The notes beneath the pieces were generated by a model. That model searched no databases. It was not told the DNA's origin and saw nothing but the letters and a program-made list of their open reading frames with translations. A DNA stretch of 8,444 nt, taken from contig JAISWC010000169.1 in the NCBI GenBank assembly GCA_031271245.1, positions 1 through 8,444 on the forward strand, read 5' to 3'. Numbering within the stretch: position 1 is the stretch's first letter; each line of letters opens with the position of its first letter. This DNA comes from Tannerella sp. (GTDB lineage: Bacteria > Bacteroidota > Bacteroidia > Bacteroidales > Tannerellaceae). Shown in pieces: positions 1 through 6,839 of this stretch. The translations under genes were made by a program, and so were the position numbers.

Positions 1-149
1 CCGGGTGGACGGACGGAAAAGAGACACAGAGCGCTCTTTCGGTAAATTATTCCCATATCGATGCGGATGTTCCGGTAGAAATAAGGCTTGTCATTCCGGC
101 GGGCTACGAGCGAGTGAATCTCTCACAAATTCGGAAAATGTTTGAATAG
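1..149 (+). CDS. C-terminal end of an upstream gene, probably a DUF4292-type lipoprotein (5' truncated)
   Basis: An open frame enters from the left edge (codons begin at base 3) and ends at TAG 147-149, giving the last 48 residues. The visible tail contains SALSVNYSHIDADVPVEIRL and then VIPAGYERV, with alternating polar and hydrophobic residues as in the last strands of a beta-rich envelope protein. DUF4292 proteins of Bacteroidetes often sit just upstream of an EnvC-type M23 gene and end in a similar 'I-P-x-x-Y-E-x' tail, so that family is the best guess. This rests on synteny and general resemblance, not on a domain match. Only 2 nt separate it from the next gene, so the two are almost certainly cotranscribed and probably translationally coupled. 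The frame is certain; the family name is an inference. Confidence 0.6.
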   Translation, partial: GWTDGKETQSALSVNYSHIDADVPVEIRLVIPAGYERVNLSQIRKMFE

Positions 150-151
150 CC

Positions 152-1447
152 ATGAAGTACATCCACTCCGCCTTCTCCATCCGTAACAGCCTGGCGGCGA
201 TACTGCTGACGGCGTGCCTTGTCTTCTCCGCGGCATCCGTTTCGGGGCAGACGCGCGTGATGAAACAGTTGGAAGAAAAACGGAAATCGGCGCTGGAAGA
301 AATCGAATGGACTTCCCAACTGCTCAGGGAAACCCGTTCCTCCGCCCAGTCTTCACTGAACCGGCTGAACCTGCTTGCCGAACAGATGGTTGCCAGGCGG
401 CAGATCATCAGCCTGCTCAATCAGGAGATTGCCCTTATGGACAAGGAGATTGCCGGTATGAACGCCGAATTGAGCGAACTGGGGGAAGAACTGGACGCGA
501 TTCGAATCAAATATGCCCGGTCGCTGCAAAACATCTACACCCGCCGTTCGATTCAGTACAAATGGTATTTCGTTCTGTCGGCGGAAACTTTCACCCAGTC
601 CATCCGGCGCATGCGCTACCTGCGCGAATATTCCGGCTGGCAAAAACACCAGGTCGCCCTGATCATCAAAAAACAGACGGAAACCAATCTGAAACAGATG
701 GAAATAGAACAGGCGCGTACCGAAAAACTCTCGCTGCTCGACATTCGTGAAAAGGAAAGCAGCCGGCTTCAGGAGGAAGAAGCCGAGCAAAAGGCCGAAG
801 CCAGGCTGTTAGCCCAGAAGCAAAAGGACTTGCAGGCGGAACTGCACCGGAAGAAAAAGGAAGCGGAAGCCCTCGACCGGCAAATCGAAAATCTGATCAA
901 CTCGGAAATAAACCGCGCACTGGCAACCGACGCACCGGCCGGCACACCTGCAACGGGCGCCGGCAAATCCGGAAAAAGAAGAAGCGCCTCCCCGGAAAGC
1001 GGCTACCTCAACACGAAAGAAGAACGGCAACTCTCCTCCAACTTCGCCTCCAATCGCGGACGGTTGCCTTATCCCCTGACCGGCAAATACAAGATCGTCT
1101 CGCCTTTCGGCGAAGTGCAGCATCCCGAATTGAAACACGTCCGGACGTATAACAGTGGGATTGACATCCAGACAACAGCCGGTACCGAAGCACAGGCCGT
1201 GTTCATCGGGACGGTGACGGCCGTATTCACCGTCGAAACAGGCTATAACCACTGTATTATCATCCGTCACGGGAGATACCTGACGGTATACGGCAATCTC
1301 CGTACAGTCTACGTAAAGCAGGGCGACAAAGTTTCCACACGCCAGAAACTGGGGAAAATCTCTACCGACATCCACAACGCCACCATCCTGCACTTTGAAA
1401 TCCGCAGGGAAAAGGAAAAACTTAACCCGCGCCTGTGGCTGAATTAG
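152..1447 (+). CDS. envC: EnvC-like murein hydrolase activator, M23/LytM-fold with degenerate active site
   Basis: A 431-residue periplasmic protein with EnvC architecture. Residues 1-32 form a signal peptide (hydrophobic core LAAILLTACLVFSAA, likely cleavage after SVSG). Residues 33-255 are rich in Glu, Lys, Gln and Arg and look like a long coiled coil. A low-complexity linker with Ala, Gly, Pro and Ser spans about 257-285, and a LytM-type beta domain spans about 305-428. Active M23 peptidases bind zinc through H-x3-D and the last His of H-x-H. Here the first ligand is Asn (N334 of NSGIDI), Asp338 and His414 remain, the first His of H-x-H is Ile412 (ILHFEIR), and the usual 'Y-x-H-L' His is Asn382 (YGNL). 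This pattern predicts no peptidase activity and fits E. coli EnvC, which activates cell-wall amidases during septum splitting. Length is close to E. coli EnvC. The start lies 2 nt after the upstream stop, and tandem stops TAG TAA close the gene. The symbol is given at family level. Confidence 0.9.
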   Translation: MKYIHSAFSIRNSLAAILLTACLVFSAASVSGQTRVMKQLEEKRKSALEEIEWTSQLLRETRSSAQSSLNRLNLLAEQMVARRQIISLLNQEIALMDKEIAGMNAELSELGEELDAIRIKYARSLQNIYTRRSIQYKWYFVLSAETFTQSIRRMRYLREYSGWQKHQVALIIKKQTETNLKQMEIEQARTEKLSLLDIREKESSRLQEEEAEQKAEARLLAQKQKDLQAELHRKKKEAEALDRQIENLINSEINRALATDAPAGTPATGAGKSGKRRSASPESGYLNTKEERQLSSNFASNRGRLPYPLTGKYKIVSPFGEVQHPELKHVRTYNSGIDIQTTAGTEAQAVFIGTVTAVFTVETGYNHCIIIRHGRYLTVYGNLRTVYVKQGDKVSTRQKLGKISTDIHNATILHFEIRREKEKLNPRLWLN

Positions 1448-1539
1448 TAACTTTCTTACTTTGTCCTGAATAGACTTGACATTTTGGGATAAAAGGAAGG
1501 TTTGTTCATGCGGAAAAACCGTTTCTTCTTAGAACGACG

Positions 1540-1572
1540 AGACCTGACAGGTTTTGAAAACCTGTCAGGTCT
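1540..1572. repeat. Perfect 33-bp palindrome between convergent genes
   Basis: Arm AGACCTGACAGGTTTT (1540-1555), a single central G (1556), and an exact reverse-complement arm (1557-1572). Sixteen of 16 pairs match, so it can form a very stable cruciform or RNA hairpin on either strand. It is flanked symmetrically by a further 8-bp pair, TTCTTCTT (1523-1530) and AAGAAGAA (1582-1589), with 9 unpaired bases on each side. It lies between the 3' ends of the envC-like gene and susD, where it could act as a bidirectional terminator or mRNA-end stabiliser. From memory, palindromes with this ACCTGACAGG...CCTGTCAGGT core recur in intergenic regions of many Bacteroidetes genomes, so it may be a dispersed REP-like element; copy number cannot be checked here. 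Confidence 0.85.
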
Positions 1573-1576
1573 GCGG

Positions 1577-1618
1577 GGCGAAAGAAGAACCGTTTATTTC
1601 CTCTTTCGCCTTTCGTTT
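1577..1618 (+). terminator. Candidate hairpin terminator downstream of the envC-like gene
   Basis: A 9-bp perfect inverted repeat, GGCGAAAGA (1577-1585) and TCTTTCGCC (1602-1610), encloses a 16-nt loop. It is followed on the plus strand by a T-rich stretch, TTTCGTTT (1611-1618). The stem plus T-rich tail suits factor-independent termination of the plus-strand transcript. The minus-strand reading has no T-run after the stem, so for susD the neighbouring 33-bp palindrome is the better candidate. The left arm overlaps the outer arm of the larger symmetric structure (1582-1589), so the two folds would compete. The loop is longer than usual for a terminator, which lowers confidence. Confidence 0.4.
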
Positions 1619-1642
1619 ATTCACATCCGGTTATTCACCGCC

Positions 1643-3349
1643 TCATTCCAGCGGGTCAAACGTGCCGCCTTCCCAGCCTTTGGTCTGCTGTATTTTGGAA
1701 TTGGTGTAAATATCGTCGTTATGAATCGGATAGAAATAGTATTCATCCTTGAAGTCAATAGTGTACAAATCGGCATTGTCCACCTCGTCCACAAAGTAGG
1801 TGCCGTACTCCGTATCCCAGTCGATATTTGGGTCAGCTTTCACTGCGTCAATGTCGAAGCCCTCTCGTAACACCGGCTTGCGACCATGACGGTATTTCCC
1901 GTTCAGTTCCGAAGCAAAGAGACGGTAACGGCGCAAATCCCAGAAACGCTTGCCTTCCATCGCAAACTCAAGCTTGCGCTCCAGCAGGATGGCTTTCGTC
2001 ATCGCTTCCTTCGACATGCCGGCCTCCAGGCCGTACAGTCCGTCGCCACCTGCACGGATACCCGCACGGCTGCGAATCTGTTTCAGCATGTCGAGCGCTT
2101 CGTCCGTTTTGTTCAGCGCCGCTGCACATTCGGCAAAGTTAAGCAGCACTTCGGCATAACGAATCTCTATCCAGTCGCCGCTGTTTTTTCCGGCAAACGC
2201 ATCGTCCTGCGTGTAGTTCGTATGGATGGCTTTCCGGCAATACATGTGCGTCGGTGAAACGTAGTTTGTCTCGTTGTAGGTCCACTGCCGCCAGCCCGCC
2301 CGGTTATACAATTCGAACAAACTGCTGTTCCACACGAATGTCGACGTAAAACGCGGATCGCGGTCTTTCCAGAACAGCACGTCGTCGTACTCCGGATTGG
2401 AGGCGTCGGCAGGTTTGCCTGAAATTGTCGGATACGAAATGGCCAAATCCCAGGTAGGTCTGTTCCAGCTGGGTGCCATAAGCGATATGCCCGACTCACC
2501 CGGACGTGTACCCGATTCCCATGCGTGACCGAGATGCGGGTATTCGTAGCGTTTCACAAAAACAGCTTCCTTGTTCATTTCATCGAAAAAGAGGTCGGCA
2601 TATTTCTCGTATAGACCGTAGCCGTTTTGAAGCAGCAGGTCACGGGCGTTCTTGTTGGCGTCGTAAGCCGCCTGCCAGCGATCCTGCTGGTTGTTGGGGT
2701 TGAATTGGGGACTTGCCCAATAAAGCAACAACCGACCTTTCAGAGCCAGGGCGGCGGCTTTGCTAAGACGTCCGGCATCGTTGCCCGACCACTGATACGG
2801 GAAGTTGGTAACGGCAATAGCGTCGTCCAGATCTTTTTGGATCAGGGCGATACATTCCGAGGTTTTTGTCCTTTCAACGTACAAGTCGTCGGAAAGGCTC
2901 AGGGTCTTCAGAATCATCGGGACGCCGCCGTATTTCCGTACAAGGTCGAAATATATCCATGCACGGATCACCAGCGCCTGGGCTGTCAGCAGATTACGCG
3001 TATCTTTGTCCAGCGTGGAGGTTTCCATTTTTTCCAGAAGAAGATTGACGTTGCGTATCTGGTCGTAGCTTCCTTTCCAACTACCGTAAGTAGTTTGAGT
3101 CATTCGCCCGAAAAGAACAGCGCTGAGTACCCCCACTTCTCCGCAAGCTTCGTCGGAATCGGCGCCAATGCTGCCGTTCCATCCGGGTATATAGTCGCGG
3201 TGGAGTTTGTCAAGATAAGCCGTAGCATACTTGACGTCGTTCCATACACTCTCGTCCGTAATGGAAGCGAGTTCATCCTTGTCTAATGCAGAGCAACTCA
3301 CGCAAAGAACAAGACATATCAGATAATATAATAAACTATTTTTATTCAT
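1643..3349 (-). CDS. susD: SusD/RagB-family outer-membrane nutrient-binding lipoprotein
   Basis: A 568-residue SusD homologue, of normal length for the family. The N-terminus is a lipoprotein signal with lipobox LCVSC, placing the acylated Cys at residue 19, so the mature protein should sit on the cell surface as a lid over the SusC barrel. Family hallmarks in order are RAWIYFDLVRKYGGVP (129-144), DPRF (331-334), IEIRYAEVLLNFAECA (394-409) with the following KQIRSRAG (423-430), ERKLEFAMEGKRFWDLRRY (457-475), and the C-terminal FYPI (539-542) with KIQQTKGW near the end. The helices around 115-240 and 395-475 correspond to the TPR-like scaffold. It starts 20 nt after the susC stop and ends the operon. 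The symbol denotes the family, not starch specificity; no enzyme gene is linked that would indicate the cargo, which could be a glycan, glycopeptide or peptide. Confidence 0.95.
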   Translation of the reverse strand: MNKNSLLYYLICLVLCVSCSALDKDELASITDESVWNDVKYATAYLDKLHRDYIPGWNGSIGADSDEACGEVGVLSAVLFGRMTQTTYGSWKGSYDQIRNVNLLLEKMETSTLDKDTRNLLTAQALVIRAWIYFDLVRKYGGVPMILKTLSLSDDLYVERTKTSECIALIQKDLDDAIAVTNFPYQWSGNDAGRLSKAAALALKGRLLLYWASPQFNPNNQQDRWQAAYDANKNARDLLLQNGYGLYEKYADLFFDEMNKEAVFVKRYEYPHLGHAWESGTRPGESGISLMAPSWNRPTWDLAISYPTISGKPADASNPEYDDVLFWKDRDPRFTSTFVWNSSLFELYNRAGWRQWTYNETNYVSPTHMYCRKAIHTNYTQDDAFAGKNSGDWIEIRYAEVLLNFAECAAALNKTDEALDMLKQIRSRAGIRAGGDGLYGLEAGMSKEAMTKAILLERKLEFAMEGKRFWDLRRYRLFASELNGKYRHGRKPVLREGFDIDAVKADPNIDWDTEYGTYFVDEVDNADLYTIDFKDEYYFYPIHNDDIYTNSKIQQTKGWEGGTFDPLE

Positions 3350-3369
3350 GACTATTTTTATTTCAACAG

Positions 3370-6300
3370 TTAAAAACTAAAATTAATACCACATGAAGCG
3401 CTTTTCATAATCGGATAACGCCTTAGGTTGTCGTTCACATTGCCCAGTTCGGGGTCGAAATCTTTTACATGATCTTCGAGCAGGAAGAGGTTATTACCGA
3501 TGAAAAATATTTTCATCTGCGATATTTTCAGCGACGACAAAAGTCGTTTGGGGAAAGTATAGGACAGCATCACATTCCGCAGTCGCAAGAACGAACCGTC
3601 CCTGAGCCAGAAAGTGGATTCGGGATAGCCTTTGGAATTGGAGTTCTCAGCGCGCGGATATTTGGCGTCGATGTTCTCCGGCGTCCAGTGGTCCGTCCAG
3701 AAGTCCGGGTTCCTTTTCGACACACGGGCGTTCTGGTCCCGATATTTTACAAACAATTCATTATTGGCAACACCTTGAAAGAACAGATCCAGGTCGATCC
3801 CTTTCCAACTGGCGCCCAGTTTGAATCCGTAAGTGATGGGAGGCGTCGTATGGTTGATGATCCAGTCCTGATCTTCGGAGGTGATTTTGCCGTCGGGTTC
3901 GTCGCTATCTACGCCACGGATGTCCTTGTAGTTCATCATACCCAGTTCCGGCGTCGCTCCTTCGATGGTATATCCCTCCGGCAACGCGTCCAGATCAGCT
4001 TGCGTACGGATAATGTCGTCGAATATGTATCCTCTTGCCCGGTCGGTATGATAGCCCAGTTCCGAACGATAAGCCGGAAGATTTTCCGCCTCATCCCTAA
4101 GTACAAGTTTATTAACGGCGTAACCGAGGTTGCCTCCGACGCGCAGGCTGAGATCCTTCGTCAGCGATTCGATATAATTGGCTTCGATTTCAAAGCCGTG
4201 CGAATCTACTATACCGTAGTTTTCGGCAGCGAGGTTGAGTCCGGAAGTCGATGGGAGCGAACTGATGCGGGCGCCCAGAATATCATACGTATGCTTTTTG
4301 AAGAAATCGAACCCGAAAGTCAGTTTGTTTTTCAGGAATCCCAGGTCGATACCCCCGTTGTAAGCCAGTGACTTTTCCCATGTAATATCCTCGTTCGGAA
4401 TCACATTTGGTGCAAGTCCGATGGCTCCCGTTCCGTACTGTGCGCCGGACGTCAAGCCGTAGAGATGCTTCCACTGCCATCTGTCCTCAATGCCGTCGTA
4501 ATTGATGTCAATAAAGTCATTTCCCATCAAGCCTACCGAACCTCTCAATTTCAGTGAACTGATAAATTGGATATTGTTTTTGAAGAAATCCTCTTCGGAA
4601 ACGCGCCACGCCGCAGAAGCGGAAGGGAAGAATCCCCAGCGTTTTTCAGGAGCGAACATCACCGAGCCATCGTATCTCATAGACACGTCGATCAGGTATT
4701 TGTTGTCATACCCATAGTGAATACGTCCGACGTAGGATTCACGTCCGTTTTCCGAGCCTGAACCTTCTAAGGAACGGTCAGCCGGATCCGTACTTCCCGC
4801 GTTGAGTTGATCTACCAGATTGGAAGCATAATTCCGTACTTCGCCACGGAAATAATCATTGAATCCTTCCGAAGATTCGTAGATGAATGCGGCGCTGACT
4901 TCGTGCTTGCCGAAGGTACGGTCGTAGTTGATGTATCCGTTAAACTGGTAATTCCGCCCGCTATCATACCTTTCGGCGATGAAATTCCCGTCGTCGCGCG
5001 ATTTTGCAGCCTTTACCGTATTGGTTAGCACATAACCGCCGGGACGGGTGGTCTCAAAATCGTACCATGTGGCCGGATAAACGGATTCTTTGGTGAACTG
5101 GTGTCTGAGATAATTGTTGTACAGCAATTTCAAACTCAATCCGGGTACCAAAGGCACATCGTACTTCAGGGTAACGGATGCTTCGGTACTGGCATACTTA
5201 CGGTTGATATATCCGTAGTCGGTCGAAGAGAGGAGCATAAAGTTCATCGACATGTCATTAGCCACGGGCAACCCGTCGATATAGGAAGGACGCATACCCG
5301 GTGTGTAGAGCAGCGCCATTCCGAAGTAATCGTACATGGAATCGTTCCGATAGTCATTCTTCCAATAAGGTTTGAGGTCGTCTCTGACGTCGGTATTCAG
5401 GTCTAACCCCACGACCAGGTCACGCGTGATATTCGCTTCGAGGTTGGCCCGGAAGGAATATTTGTCGAAAGTCATGTTGTTGAACGCGCCTGTTTCGTAG
5501 TAGTACGAACCTCCGAGGAAATAGCGAATCCGGTCTGTTCCGCCGCTTACGTTCAAGGCATGATGCGTTACTACGGGATTTTGCCAGGCTTCTTCCATCC
5601 AGTCATGATTGTTGTTCTTGAAATATTCAAGTTCCTCGGCATTGACCAGAATCGGGTCGTCGGCCGGTCTTTTGGCCGTATACAGGTAGCGGTCGTTGAT
5701 AAAGAGCGCCTGATGGTAGGCGTCCTGCATCTTGACGTACTGCGTGGGGGACGACACGCCCAGGGTTCCCGTATAGTTGATAGTGGGCTTGCCTTCCTTG
5801 CCGCGTTTGGTGGTGACGAGGATGACGCCGTTGGCCGATCGCGAACCGTAGATGGCCGCCGAAGCACCGTCCTTCAACACCGAAATGTTTTCGATGTCGC
5901 CGGCTTCCAGCCCGTCGAAGGCGAATTTGTCGCGCGTCACACCGTCGATGACGTAGAGTGGGTCGGTATTGTTCCATGTTCCTGCGACCCGGATCTTGAT
6001 ATCCGAAGCGTTACCCGGCCGTCCGCCGGCGCTCTGCGTGACCATCACACCCGCCAGTCGCCCGGCCAGCGCATTGGAAAGATTGGAGGCCGGAACGGCT
6101 TGAATATCTTCCGTCTTCATGGTGGAAATGGAACCGGTCAGGTTGACCTTCTTTTGCGTTCCGTACCCCACAACTCCGACTACCGCCAACGCCTGCACGT
6201 CTTCTATCAGCCTGATTTCACGAGATTTGCCCCCCCCCCCGGCGGATAATACGCTGATTTCCTGCGTAATATATCCAATAACAGATACTTGCAGGATAGC

Positions 6301-6810
6301 GTCCTTCGCCACGGTCAGCGAGAAATTTCCGTCCACATCGGTCACAACACCGTTGGCCGTTCCTTTCTCCATCACATTGGCTCCGATGACCGGTTCGCCG
6401 TTCTCGTCGGTCACGGTTCCGGAAATCCGGATACCCTGCTGTTCCACGACGAGCGGCGATTTGGTGATGATGATGTGCCGGTCGATAATCCGGTAGCTCA
6501 ATTCCTGATCCCTGAGCAATTCGTTCAGGATTTCAAAAACCAGCTTGTTCCTGGCCACCAGCGTCACCCGACGGTCATTGTCGATTTCCTCGCTTTTGTA
6601 GAAAAACATAAATTCGGACTGTTTTTCTATCTGCGTCACAACGTCATAAAACGTTCCATCCTTTACCTTGACAGACACACGATGTTCCTCTGCATACGAC
6701 GAAGCCGACGTATACACAATGCCTGTCAAAATCATAATTACTGTCAATTTCATTATACGGCCTGCTTTAAGGCCTCCTTTCGCTTTTGGTTTAATACATT
6801 TTTTATCCAT
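3370..6810 (-). CDS. susC: SusC/RagA-family TonB-dependent transporter with N-terminal STN signalling domain
   Basis: A 1146-residue outer-membrane transporter. A long basic N-terminus leads to a signal peptide whose core is MKLTVIMILTGIVYTSASSYA (20-40). Then come an STN (secretin/TonB N-terminal) domain at about 45-117, a carboxypeptidase-regulatory-like beta domain at about 127-187 (ISGTVTDENGEPVIGANV, then DGNFSL), a glycine run at 191-194, a TonB-box-like stretch ALAVVGVVGYGTQKK (207-221), the plug at about 218-337 (DPLYVIDG 283-290; VLKDGASAAIYGSRSANGV 311-329), and the barrel to the C-terminal Phe of INFSF. The STN domain marks it as a transducer able to signal to a FecR protein, which is encoded 29 nt upstream. 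It imports the ligand captured by SusD using TonB energy. The oddity is that Gly191-194 is encoded by 11 consecutive G, and a one-base slip truncates the protein at about 197-200 residues. The first Met suits the family, whose STN-type members often carry a basic extension. Confidence 0.96.
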   Translation of the reverse strand: MDKKCIKPKAKGGLKAGRIMKLTVIMILTGIVYTSASSYAEEHRVSVKVKDGTFYDVVTQIEKQSEFMFFYKSEEIDNDRRVTLVARNKLVFEILNELLRDQELSYRIIDRHIIITKSPLVVEQQGIRISGTVTDENGEPVIGANVMEKGTANGVVTDVDGNFSLTVAKDAILQVSVIGYITQEISVLSAGGGGKSREIRLIEDVQALAVVGVVGYGTQKKVNLTGSISTMKTEDIQAVPASNLSNALAGRLAGVMVTQSAGGRPGNASDIKIRVAGTWNNTDPLYVIDGVTRDKFAFDGLEAGDIENISVLKDGASAAIYGSRSANGVILVTTKRGKEGKPTINYTGTLGVSSPTQYVKMQDAYHQALFINDRYLYTAKRPADDPILVNAEELEYFKNNNHDWMEEAWQNPVVTHHALNVSGGTDRIRYFLGGSYYYETGAFNNMTFDKYSFRANLEANITRDLVVGLDLNTDVRDDLKPYWKNDYRNDSMYDYFGMALLYTPGMRPSYIDGLPVANDMSMNFMLLSSTDYGYINRKYASTEASVTLKYDVPLVPGLSLKLLYNNYLRHQFTKESVYPATWYDFETTRPGGYVLTNTVKAAKSRDDGNFIAERYDSGRNYQFNGYINYDRTFGKHEVSAAFIYESSEGFNDYFRGEVRNYASNLVDQLNAGSTDPADRSLEGSGSENGRESYVGRIHYGYDNKYLIDVSMRYDGSVMFAPEKRWGFFPSASAAWRVSEEDFFKNNIQFISSLKLRGSVGLMGNDFIDINYDGIEDRWQWKHLYGLTSGAQYGTGAIGLAPNVIPNEDITWEKSLAYNGGIDLGFLKNKLTFGFDFFKKHTYDILGARISSLPSTSGLNLAAENYGIVDSHGFEIEANYIESLTKDLSLRVGGNLGYAVNKLVLRDEAENLPAYRSELGYHTDRARGYIFDDIIRTQADLDALPEGYTIEGATPELGMMNYKDIRGVDSDEPDGKITSEDQDWIINHTTPPITYGFKLGASWKGIDLDLFFQGVANNELFVKYRDQNARVSKRNPDFWTDHWTPENIDAKYPRAENSNSKGYPESTFWLRDGSFLRLRNVMLSYTFPKRLLSSLKISQMKIFFIGNNLFLLEDHVKDFDPELGNVNDNLRRYPIMKSASCGINFSF
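6230..6240. repeat. Homopolymer of 11 C on plus strand (11 G in susC coding strand), candidate phase-variation tract
   Basis: An uninterrupted run of 11 C on the plus strand reads as 11 G in susC and encodes Gly191-Gly194 (GGG GGG GGG GGC). Eleven is the in-frame (ON) length. With 10 G the frame reads GGG GGG GGG GCA AAT CTC and reaches TGA seven codons after the third Gly codon, for a product of 200 residues. With 12 G it reads four Gly, then CAA ATC TCG TGA, for 197 residues. Poly-G runs of this length are slippage-prone in other bacteria. The run falls at the linker between the carboxypeptidase-like domain and the TonB box. A miscounted homopolymer in the assembly is possible, but the preserved frame supports 11 (or 11 plus or minus 3). 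Confidence 0.9.
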
Positions 6811-6839
6811 ATACTTGATTTTGGTTTAAGTTAGACATG

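Noticed and set aside
1446..1460. Small inverted repeat AGTAA / TTACT right after the envC-like stop
   Set aside because: Only 5 A/T-rich pairs; far weaker than the structures at 1540-1610.
1476..1495. TTGACA followed by an A/T-rich stretch, resembling a sigma70 promoter
   Set aside because: Bacteroidetes do not use the TTGACA/TATAAT promoter type, and no plus-strand gene starts downstream between the convergent genes.
1502..1870. Plus-strand open frame of 122 codons spanning the palindrome and the 3' end of susD
   Set aside because: Its first part is encoded by the palindromic structure and the rest is antisense to conserved SusD sequence. No family resemblance was seen.
3469..4371. Plus-strand open frame of 300 codons opposite susC
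   Set aside because: It is antisense to the SusC barrel. Its composition is typical of a reverse-frame shadow and it lacks domain motifs.
6230..6240. Poly-G run as a sign that susC is already a pseudogene
   Set aside because: With 11 G the reading frame is intact from residue 1 to 1146 and all family motifs are on the same frame, so the sequenced copy is functional in form.
5560..6249. Plus-strand open frame of 229 codons opposite susC
   Set aside because: It lies antisense to the conserved plug region of susC, has no recognisable domain, and reflects the codon bias of the real gene. Its end falls at the poly-C tract.
6751..6777. Alternative susC start at Met20, with an AAAGGAGG-like stretch upstream on the minus strand
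   Set aside because: The spacing from GGAGG to that ATG is 19 nt, too long for a ribosome site. STN-type SusC proteins commonly have a basic extension before the signal core, so ATG 6810 was kept.
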